64,000 bases of DNA from contig JAMXBB010000011.1 in the NCBI GenBank assembly GCA_024138015.1, forward strand, positions 38,569,893 through 38,633,892, read 5' to 3'. Under the pieces are notes generated by a model. That model was not told where the DNA came from and ran no database searches. It saw nothing but the letters and a program-made list of their open reading frames with translations. Both the position numbers and the translations under genes were made by a program. Of this stretch, positions 22,315 to 31,901 are shown piece by piece; position 1 is the stretch's first letter, and each line of letters begins with the position of its first letter. The stretch is from Lumnitzera littorea. Its lineage: Eukaryota > Streptophyta > Magnoliopsida > Myrtales > Combretaceae.

Positions 22315-22913
22315 GATTGATCCTTAGTCATCCTTACTTAGATAAGCAACTAAACTATACACTTTTGTTCACATCCTCCAACGACCTTACCAATGTATTG
22401 CCACCAAGTGTATAGGACCACTTGTGGAATCTACCATACTAATTATTGCTTTTCTTGAATATTCATTTTTACCCTTTTACGTTACTTCTTTAAGGTAATA
22501 CTCCTCTTTTTGTCTTTTCCTTTTTAGGCATGTTGCCCTATATTCTCGGGTATAAATACCCCTTGTACTTATAGCTATAAATCAGAATGAACATTAATAC
22601 ACTGGACATTTGTCTCTTGTAAGCACTATTTTGTTTACATTCATCTCACTCTTATCGTAACCCTTAAGCAAGGCTAGGTAACGAGTAACCTTACCAGACC
22701 ATCTTATACGTCATATTGAGTTGTGTCGTGAGTCCTCGGAAGTTTCATTGGTGCGTCATATCCATTGAAGTTGTTTATAGGCTTTTTCTTATTGCATCAT
22801 TTGTATTTGTTCTTTCATACATCCCCCATCACTTCCTTTTCAAGCTTTCGACAAGCTTGGACTCATTCAGCGACCGGCCTTGTTTGTTCTTAGTCACGAT
22901 TCGCAACACTAGG
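22041..22913 (+). mobile_element. Solo LTR nested in the gypsy protease region, TSD CTAGG
   Basis: The LTR spans 22046-22908 (863 bp), starting TGATAAG and ending GCAACA. It is flanked by perfect 5-bp copies of CTAGG at 22041-22045 and 22909-22913. Removing it with one CTAGG restores the minus-strand text MIYNGKKNTSSLEYERAGKG, the expected protease-RT linker. A TATA box (GGTATAAATACCCC, ~22550-22562) gives plus orientation. It contains a (GA)n run at 22282-22312 and no coding region, as expected after LTR-LTR recombination. Confidence 0.88.
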
Positions 22914-23170
22914 GAACTTGTGTTCTTCTTTCCATTGTATATCATACTTTAGTCAAACATCCATAGTTGTCCAAGCAGAATATAGGACATACTCATGGGC
23001 AACACATCATAAGGCACTTCATCTCGATAATTCCCAATATTGATTAGCACTAATACTATATAGCTTATGAGGCTTGGGGTGGGGTTTGGTCTACAACTTC
23101 AACTGTTGGACTATGAAAGTAGATGTTACATTGGTGCAGCTACTACTATCAACAATTATTGCATATAATA
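22909..23170 (-). pseudogene. Protease region of the Ty3/gypsy element, interrupted
   Basis: The minus-strand text IIVDSSSCTNVTSTFIV corresponds to the plant Ty3 aspartic protease region, where D-S/G-G-(A/S) is the active-site motif. It continues to ILLGQLWMFD, the usual LLGRPWQ(Y/F)D. The frame runs on through YNGKKNTSSL into the solo LTR at 22908 and resumes at 22040 on the other side. Confidence 0.7.
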
Positions 23171-23410
23171 ACCCATTCATCTTACATCTAATGTAGAACA
23201 TATTCTCTCATCCTTGGGTACAGGACTCACACTTATTGTTCTCCTTAACACTAAGGTGGTAGGCATAAAGTTTCCTTCCTCATTATAGATGATTTCCTCC
23301 TCTTCGGATTATTCTATCTATCTTGTCTCTTTTAGCTCTTCTAGTTCCTCATCAGTACTGTCTACCTCAATAGTTGGCACTTTGCCTCAAATCACCATGG
23401 TTCTTTTATT

Positions 23411-24546
23411 TGGACATTAGATAGCCATGTATCCAAATGCTTGACATTTGAAACACTTGATCTCATTTGTCTTCTTTCCTAAGCTCTAACCTTTTTCAAA
23501 CTTTATCAAGATCTCCTTCTCCTTTACTCAAATAGCTTGAGCAAGTCAAGATTCAACAACTTCACTAAGTTCTGATCACATAAGTCTGCTCAGAACAAGT
23601 CGGCTAGTGGTAAGTCGACTAACAAGAGCTCAGAATCTCCCTAATCAATGCCTCTCGATTCTTTAGGTAGCTGGATAGACTCATTAAGCGATCCGATATT
23701 CTTGGTCTCTAGAATTTCCCCAATCTTGTACTTTAACCCAGTAATGAATCAAGATACAATTCAATCTTCAAACTCAACAACTTCATGTCGAATCATTAGC
23801 ATTTGGAATTCCTTTACATATGCATCTACACTTGATCTTCCTTGCCTGAACTCCTACAACCTCTTAAATGCATCCTACAAATAGTAGCTGGGAACAAATC
23901 TTCTTCTCATGGGTCTTTTCATTTCGTCCTAATTTCTAACTTTACATTCTCCTTCTCTTTTTCAGGTGACTTGCATGTTTTTCCACCACAAGGTGGCATA
24001 ATCAGTTAACTCTAGCACAATAGGTCTAACCTTAGCATTTTTAGTTGCCTTATGTCATTTAAACTACTTCTCAATTCTATATACCTAGTCCAGGCAGTCC
24101 TCAGCATCACTACTTCTAGAAAAACTCGAGATAGACATCCTCAACCCTTCCACTCTAAGAGTACGGACATTCTTCTCTTTTGGCTCATAGTACTCCTTTA
24201 CTTCATCACCTTCTTCTTCATCTACTTCTTTATTTTCATTGAGTACTACCCTACATCTAGTAACTTTATCAACTCCTCTAGCTCGAGATGGTCAAATTGA
24301 GACATTAGCTAGGCTATATTGACCATTTCCTCTCTCAGGTTATTCATTAGCTCGTCCTATATATAGACCATCTCTAGCTTGTAGTCTATCTTCATTTATA
24401 ACATTCACTAAACTAGCCATTAGGTCATTGAGTCTATCCAGTTAGTTACTTACTAATTGGGGTGTAAAGTTTCCTTGTTGACCTTGGCTATTTTAAGCGT
24501 TACTCTATTGGTTACCTAAAGTTCCTTAAATACTAAAATTAGACAT
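23411..24546 (-). pseudogene. gag of the Ty3/gypsy element (broken)
   Basis: The nucleocapsid/capsid gene starts with MSN at ATG 24546, about 295 bp past the PBS. Broken frames carry an acidic linker (plus 24190-24260) and end in the zinc knuckle CFKCQAFGYMAI-stop-CPN (23463-23411), in which the His of CCHC is Tyr. A CCHC knuckle followed by CPN is typical of plant Ty3 gag. Many in-frame stops are present. Confidence 0.75.
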
Positions 24547-24840
24547 TGTCATCTATTACAAGAGATTAATAGCTAAAAATATCACCCTAAGTTCTCCCCA
24601 AAGACAATAGCTATAAAACAACGCCTAACACTCCTATTGCTGTGTCAACTACACATGATAATTAAGTAGACACTTACACTCTATTTCATGTACAAGAAAT
24701 AAGGGAAAATAGAGCACAAAATTCCTTCAACACTAAACACTCTTCAAATAATCACGATAACAATAGAATTTCTTAACATACAAAAATAGCAATAGATCTC
24801 TCTAAGTACAAAGTAATAGAAACTTGCTCGAATGTAGCCA

Positions 24841-24853
24841 TGCTCTGATACTA
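24841..24853 (-). promoter_or_regulatory. Primer-binding site, initiator tRNA-Met type
   Basis: The minus strand reads TAGTATCAGAGCA directly inside the 5' LTR, one change from the usual TGGTATCAGAGCA. Confidence 0.8.
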
Positions 24854-24856
24854 GGA

Positions 24857-25748
24857 TGATACAGGTCCAACCATAGATGAACACATGTCGTCTAGTATCA
24901 CATGAATCAGGGGGGAGGGGATGGGTCCAAACCTCAAGATGGTTCAAAAGATAAAAGATAGTTGGAGGTTAAGTAGAGGTCCTTGTGCATTGATGGTACA
25001 TATGATGTACTAATGCCTTACACGAGCTTAGGTTGCATCTGATATAACACATAAGTGTGATTGGAGGTCACTTGCCACTAATCCATGCTCAATGGGCTAG
25101 ATAAGAGTAATTGAGAATGAGCAAAGACACTTAACTCATGTAAGAAGGAATATGTCTGAATATCAATTGTATTAATTGTTGTGGCTAATACAATTTATAG
25201 GTATTTGTATGACTTAATTAGGGTAAGTCTTAGGTTATAGTAAATTACAAAAAGAATCCTACTAGAAAAGGAAAATGAATAATTTACAAGGGTAGAGTTG
25301 TAATCAGACAAAAGAATATTCAGTTACAAAAAGGATTGTATTGATGTTAAAAGAAAAAGGTGCGTGTCAACTATCCTTTTTGTGGTCCTAATGATATTGT
25401 TTACCAAGTAGAGCAAGGTCTAAGAAGATTAGGGTGAGCTCGGTAGCTCGGATGATTTGGATGAGGAAGGGTTGATCTAGGAGAAGGTCCATCATTAGGT
25501 CAGCCCAGGATGATCGGCTTGGATCGGTGTTAGCTTGGCCTTGACAATGAATCAAGTTAGCAATATGCTCGTTTTGTACCTAGCTTTAATAGATGTATTG
25601 AGGAAGGGTTGGCTCAGTAATAAGTCAATCACCTTGGTAGTCTCTTGGATGAGGTAGAGAGCAGTGTAACTTGGTAGGTCAGATTAAAGAATACATTGCT
25701 CGTCGGAGTTTAACTCCCCTTAGGCAGCTAGTGAACTAGACCCTATCA
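24857..25748 (-). repeat. 5' LTR of the Ty3/gypsy element
   Basis: About 892 bp, the partner of 18302-19208. It is followed on the minus strand by the primer-binding site. Shared landmarks with the other copy include AATGGGCTAGATAAGAGTA and AAGAAGGAATATGTCT. Confidence 0.85.
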
Positions 25749-26353
25749 GAAATCCCCTAACCTTTCATATTTGAAAGCAATCCTCATATTTGTCCCATCA
25801 GGTTTTTTCAACCAAGCACTAGAGACCAAAGGCTTGTTGATAAGAAAAGATACTTTCACTCGAAGGAAATCCCTATCGAGCTCAGAGAACTCTTTTATCT
25901 TCATAACTCATTGGAACTTCTGCCATAAAATACTAGCATTTCATGAAGTAAGCATGTTTAATGGTAAACCATGAATATGAACCTAGAAACTTATCTCCTT
26001 AGACACTATATTGTCCAATTTTTTTGAAGGTTCCCATCTCTTAAATATCATAGGGTTCTCAATGATAATCTAGGGCTATAAATCTAAAATCAGATTAGTA
26101 ATAGTGTCTTCTTTAGTCACCACATGGAAAAATTATCTTTCATTTGAGAGATCTTCACTTAATTGATACGTTCCCAAGCCCTAATTAAGGTATTCAAAAC
26201 AACTGCCTTGGGAACCATCTTATCACTGATAACCTTTCTAACTAAATGAATGGAGTCGATGTTGAAGCTCATATCCAAATCTTGAGAGTCTATAGTGAGA
26301 TCACTATGACATTGGAAGTCATTTGATGTCACCATATCTTGATTAGTCAACAT
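25749..26353 (-). pseudogene. LINE ORF1, 5' part (broken)
   Basis: ATG 26353 opens a 64-codon frame containing LVRKVISDKMVPKAVVLNTL, the start of a DUF4283-type domain found in plant L1 ORF1 proteins. Broken frames then read VQIHGLPLNMLTS, LDRDFLRVKVSFLINKPL and GTNMRIAFKYERLGDF. After that the gypsy LTR begins (25748), and the knuckle continues at 18301. ORF1 proteins bind the LINE RNA. The 5' UTR probably extends beyond 26353, but its end is not visible. Confidence 0.8.
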
Positions 26354-27710
26354 TGGAAGGAAGTAAATGGAAGATTAATGACATTGTAGAAGACTTTATG
26401 CAAATAAAATATGAATACACTTCAAAGATACAAAAAGACACGTGAACAAACTAAGAATACCAACAAGATAAAGACAAGATTTTGAAAAATAGATAACTAT
26501 CTACTTAGGAGAGACAATATATGCACACACAAATAGAATAACAAGAGGGATGAAGTAGGATTAAAGCAAAAGACATGACAAATGATTGATAACAATAGGA
26601 AGAGATAATTAAAAAATTGACAAGAAAGTAAAGTACACGGTAAATTACCACTAATTTGAGAAATTAGGAGGCTTGGTATAGTAGAAAATTTGGAAAAAAA
26701 AAAACAATAGACAAATGCTAAGGAATGGCTCCATAAGAGAGAAGTAAACAATAAGGAGAGTTTTATAAATATGATTTGATGTATGTAAACATCCTTTTAC
26801 TATAAATAAATAGGTATAATAAATAAAAAACAATTCAATACATAAAGAAAAAGGTTTCTTATAAAAGATTTGACTATTTAGTTTTGATCATATTTGCCCA
26901 TATATTAGGTGTTACACTTGTCTCTTATTAAATTAGATCTAATGATGTTAAAAAAAACATTGCATAAAAGTTGAATTTAAAAAGTAAAAAAAACTAGAGT
27001 AGTCACGTAAAGGACCAATGAAATGGATTACCTCAAAATACTATGTTAAGATAATAAAAGTAAATTATACTTATATAAAAAATTAAGAAATGCTAGAAAA
27101 AGATAATTTTGTTTTTCAATATAGATGCAAGACTCCAAATCATTAGGTATACAATTCTCTAGATAAATATTCATTATTCCCAACTCATTGGTTCAAACAT
27201 ATCCTTAGCAATCATGAAAATATTACATATCACAACTTTATATATAGCATTTGATGTAATAAAAAATTACATAAAAATAATCATTTTCTTACATTCATTT
27301 AAAATCATTAAAATTTAACATGCTACTTGTCTTTCTATTGAATGGAAATAAATAGTAATTAAAAAAAAATTTCATTTTTGGATTTCATTTAAAACTATTA
27401 AAAATACAGAAGATTTTAAAAGTCCACATATAGTATTTTCTTGAAATGTATTTAGTAGTATGCATAAACAATTAAAAGATCTTGTAGTAAAGGAATTCCT
27501 CCATTCTCTATATGAGACATAATGTGAAAACTTAAAAATATTGAAAGATGAAAACATTATGGTAAATCTAAAAGTATTGATAACATATAAAATTATAAGA
27601 TTGTTATTAGCAGAATCTAATGGTTAAGAATAGTATACAACTATTTTTTGAAAATCTTCATTACTTCTTCTTACTTAACTATTTTTATTTAACATGATTG
27701 AAATAGTGGT
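26354..27710. other. AT-rich stretch, nothing recognised
   Basis: May include the LINE 5' UTR near 26354-26500. The rest is AT-rich with no coding or repeat structure that I can support. Confidence 0.4.
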
Positions 27711-28357
27711 ATCATTAGTAAGAATGCTACCGTGGTGGTTTTGCAAAACTCGAACCTGACTTGATATCCTATAATACTTTCCAAATCCCTATAAGATTTT
27801 CACCTTATTTCCATAACTTACTCCTATAAGGTTTTGGAAAATCCAGTTAAAACCTGACCCAGTCTACGATATTAATGGATGATCTTAATCTATTAATTTC
27901 CAAATTTAACTTCAATATGTGGAGTTTTCTTACTTTTTTCCACAATTTTTTTAGGAAAAACTAAAAGAATATAAATTATAGAAGAAAAGAAAATTGTGTC
28001 TATTTTTAATTATGACTAATAGTTATCCTTTCTAGTTTACTAAATTAAGTACAAACATCAACACATCAATTGAGATACATTATATAATTTACATATATAA
28101 ACAAATGTAGTCAATTGATATGGGCCTTAGGGATGAGATTAAGAGATCTTATATATGTACATATTATTATTTTAAAACGAGTTCAAGTTTTCCATTGAAT
28201 TTTTTCTAAATTCCAAAACTCAATTCATAACTCTATAAGGATTGAGAATTAATTCCAAACCCCAACCCTCCCCCCTTAAAACCCTATAGGGTTTTTAAAG
28301 GTTCGGATGAGTCGGAAAGCCAATAATGACTCGCCCAATGACATCCCTAATCATTAG
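27711..28357. mobile_element. Non-autonomous hAT element with perfect 8-bp TSD
   Basis: The element spans 27719-28349 (631 bp). Its ends read TAAGAATGCTACCGTGG and, on the minus strand, TAGGGATGTCATTGGGC. The latter is very like the TAGGGATGTCAATGGG ends of plant hAT elements. Both sides carry the same 8-bp ATCATTAG (27711-27718 and 28350-28357), the TSD length expected of hAT. There is no transposase frame, so it would need a helper. Confidence 0.85.
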
Positions 28358-28462
28358 GTATGGATTTATACTTACATAAAGCGTTTTAAATAAGTCTCAT
28401 TGAATGTAAGTTCTGTTCATGGCTATACCTAATGATTAGGGATGTTATTAGGCGAGTCATTA
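28324..28462. repeat. Inverted repeat duplicating the hAT right end and its target site
   Basis: Arms 28324-28361 and 28425-28462 are reverse complements at 36 of 38 positions with a 63-bp loop. The left arm is the right terminus of the hAT element plus TSD plus 4 bp of flank. Next to the arms, TTTATACTTACATAAAGCG occurs directly at 28365-28383 and about 28468-28486, and a shorter relative (ACTTGCATAAAGTGTGTTAAA) follows. Confidence 0.85.
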
Positions 28463-28510
28463 TAGGGTTTATACTTACATAAAGCGTGTTAAATATACTT
28501 GCATAAAGTG

Positions 28511-29028
28511 TGTTAAACCATTAGGCAAGATGACTCCTTACACTTGCTAATAGTCATGTTTTGAGACCAGTAGTTTAACATCAAATCAAAGAGACATACT
28601 AAATAATAAAGATGATTATAAACCGAATGTAGACAATATGGGAAGGAGAAAAACCTTAGCTTTAGTTACTAATATTATGTTAGGGAGGGTCTAAAAGGAA
28701 AATCTACCAGTAAATCCACAGTTAATATAAAAGAATTAAGATTATTGGAAAAATAAATAAATAAATAAAAGCATTAAAGAAGAAAAGAGGAAAATTTGTT
28801 TTCAAGAAATAGTAAAAAGCCAATAGTTTTTTTAGCAATTATTTTATGCAATCAATGCAAGAACATAAAAGAATGGAAGAATAAGATGATTTTAGGAAAT
28901 AATGGTATGGGATTTTTCTATGATCCTATCCTTTTTTATATGAGACAAGTACTACTATTCATCTCACCCTTGATTTGATCATATTAGGATCTGAACCATT
29001 GAATAAACTATAGATTCAATAGTTTAGA
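28511..29028. other. AT-rich stretch, nothing recognised
   Basis: No coding sequence. A possible MITE-like imperfect inverted similarity (ATTCATCTCACC near 28957 and GGTGAGATC near 29060) is too weak to call. Confidence 0.35.
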
Positions 29029-31900
29029 TTTTAAAACATGAAAATAAATGATAAAATGATAGGTGAGATCAGTTTCATCAGAATAGAGAACAGGATGGTA
29101 GAATCTCCCATATGGTATGAGGAAGAAAAAAGAGGTACAGAAATGAATGGTAATAATATGTAAAATGAGTAGTTGTAAAAATTAAATATATTAAATTGAA
29201 AGGATATGATAAATAATTATACATTTTTGTTTTATTGCATGTAAAGCTAAAAACTTGTGACCATTGGAAAAGTTTCGGAATATATATATATATATATATA
29301 TATAATAGATATGACAAAATGCATTAATAGTACAATAAGAAATAATATATTACATAGGAAAAAATTTATAAAATTATATATTATAATATGATTTTATATG
29401 TTAAAAATCATGAAAATGTATTAATGTTATCATAAAAAAAATGAGGTATAAAAAAGGAAAGAATTTCTGAAACTATATATTATAATATGATATGACAAAA
29501 TAATATGAATATAAATCAATAATATCATAAAAATATGAGATATAAAAATAAGAGTTTTCAAAATTATATGTTATAGTACGATATTAGAACTCAAAAGTTT
29601 TTAAAAGATGAGAATAAGTTTCTACATTTAATTATATTATTATTTTATATGTTTAAACACCCTAGCTTCGAGGATGTGACAACTAATATATCACAAAACC
29701 AAACCTAAACTAGTATAAAGTTATCTTAAACTTGAATGAGAGTGAAATATATTTGGAATCTATTGATAGAATATTTCAAATGCGATTCTTCGAGTTTAGG
29801 CTAACCTAGTTAGAGCACGGTTCGAACCAAAAAGCTCATATTTGACTAATTTAGTGCTACTATCATGTTCATTAGAGTTCAGTCAACATTGTCATGATCC
29901 AATCAAGGTATTGGCTTTGCAATTGACCTTCTCAAGGCATTGATTGAGCTTCCAATAGCTCATCTAGCTAGGTCAAAATATGTTTGTCAAGTACTCATCA
30001 CCTTCTAAACCCACCTTCTAAACCCAAGATGCCGGACTCGTAAACCTATGATGCATATATTTATCCATAGGGCTAAAATTAGATAAGGATGGAATAGTTT
30101 GGTCAAATAAGAAAAGTTTACAATTGGTACGTGTTTAGCTTGAGTTCCTCCCGCACTAAATCTAGAGTATGATCAAGTGTATCTTAGAGATATGATCAAG
30201 TGTATCTTAAGAGTATGATTTACTTTCCACTTAAAATTTTTGCTAGTCACCCTTATAAATATAAGATAACTCTATCTGCATTCCCACTCTAACTCGTAGT
30301 ACTTTCTGTTAAACATTCTGTGGAGCCCCATCCCCCTACGAAAGTTGTACAGGAGCTAATTTTCTTTTGGTGGTTCTTTCCCAAATTGAGTGCATATCAC
30401 AGATAAATGGAATAATGGATGGACAAATCAAATCGTGCATACTTTTGGCCAATAATTCAATTGTGGTGGGATTATTGCTGAAAGAAGATTACATCGTAGC
30501 CCGTGATAGAAATTAAATTTTGTGGAGTAAAAAACGGGCCAAACATACCAACATCTCTATCACATTAGTTGGAAGAAAAGACCGAAGTCGTACGTATTGA
30601 TTTCTTTCAGATATATATTCATAATTGGGTGCTAGTCATTATCAATGTATGTGAGTGTTCAACCGAATTGCTGTTGAGTCTCTTCTTTTCGAAGTATTAT
30701 AAATTTGTAAAAATTTCTGGATATAAACACCATTTTTTAATGTAATGGACGGGATTTAATTTCTCTCTTTCAATAGTTGTAACAGTAATTGGTAAAAAAA
30801 ATCATAAATGTAATTAAAAAAACTGCTAGTATTATTTTATAGACAATTGTCCCTTTTTTCCTATTATGGTGTATATTTGAGCACAACTTTTAAATCTCTT
30901 TTACTGGAAAGAAAAGTCAATTCTGAACCAAAAAGAGAAACAGATAAAAGAAACTAATCCCAAATAAATTTAAACAATAAAATGTTCATTCATGTACACC
31001 GCTTTTAAGCTATATATACCATTAAAGAATAAAAATAAAAAGAGTCTAACCCAAATGAAGCAACTTGCTGGAAACAAATTTAAAAAAAAAAATTACATTG
31101 TAAATATTTTATAAGAAATAGTCCATTTAGAATAAAAATTCTGAATTCTAATTCTTCACTAGTTTCAATCCCTTATATTAAAAATAGGAAGTATACTTTT
31201 TTTCTTTTGAAAATAAATTTATACTTGTTGACAAAAAAAATAATTTATGAACAAATTTTTTTTCCCTATAGTATAAAGCACAATGAATTTGAAAAACTTA
31301 TGTAGGCCAAACCAAAAACAAAGTGCTAGCTAGGAAATTGAAAATTCAACTTACTTTAATGTCTTATTTTTGGAAAAGACCCACCTCTCTTTCGAAATCG
31401 ACTACAAAAGATTCATCAAAATTTAACAAATTAAAAGGTGACAGCTCTAAAAATTGCAGTATTAACGTACGGTTTTTCCTAGCATATAAATGCCTAACAC
31501 TAAGATCTCCATGTGAATGTACGTTACTGATACAAAAAAATTAAAAGGAAAAAAAAAAAACACACAAAGCAAAAGGAGCATTTTTCTGGTAGGACAAAAT
31601 ACAACTGTGTCTCTGCGATGATATTAATGTTTCTGTATTTATCCCAAAATAGAAAATAAAAGATGTTCTCTGGTTAAATACAAACATTAGTTCTATCCTG
31701 TAAGATAACACGAATACATAGTTAAACATACCGTGGAGAGGATAAAGTTGAATTAACGTACATATCGATATTATTATTGAGTTGAAATCGATTATAGAGT
31801 GTAAAATATATGATTATTATTTAGAAAGTTGAAATAAATGGTTTGTTTTTTTTTTAAGGGTTCACTCCATCGTGTTGCCGGGTATAACAAAAAATAAAAA
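29029..31900. repeat. 2,872-bp duplicated block, copy A
   Basis: Base-for-base the same as 31902-34773 wherever I compared them; all ORFs recur at an offset of exactly 2,873. The block has no recognisable gene. It contains an (AT)n run at 29279-29303 and short tandem duplications (ATGATCAAGTGTATCTTA twice at about 30170-30212; CCTTCTAAACCC twice near 30001-30024). It ends in A-rich sequence at a single N. Confidence 0.93.
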
Positions 31901-31901
31901 N
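31901..31901. other. Single ambiguous base (N) at the junction of the two copies
   Basis: The only non-ACGT base seen in the window. It lies exactly between the end of copy A and the start of copy B and looks like a scaffold join. Confidence 0.97.

Larger units (their letters stand above)
18302..25748 (-). mobile_element. Ty3/gypsy LTR retrotransposon inserted in the LINE
   Basis: Two diverged direct repeats (18302-19208 and 24857-25748) both open TGATA and end CCCTATCA on the plus strand, so the element lies on the minus strand. Internal order on that strand is PBS (24853), gag with a zinc knuckle, protease, RT, RNase H, integrase and PPT (19216-19209), which is the Ty3 order. By eye the LTRs differ at about one base in five, mostly by transitions, so the insertion is old. 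No clean target-site duplication remains. It sits within the ORF1 knuckle of the LINE: ORF1 text ends ...KYERLGDF at 25749 and resumes at 18301. A solo LTR (22046-22908) has landed in its protease region. Confidence 0.9.

Noticed and set aside
28957..29068. Possible MITE with ATTCATCTCACC / GGTGAGATC ends
   Set aside because: The inverted similarity is too short and imperfect, and no target-site duplication was found.
29078..29317. 79-codon minus-strand frame beginning with an (IY)n stretch
   Set aside because: It arises from the (AT)n microsatellite and is non-coding in character. Its second copy at 31951-32190 comes from the duplicated block.
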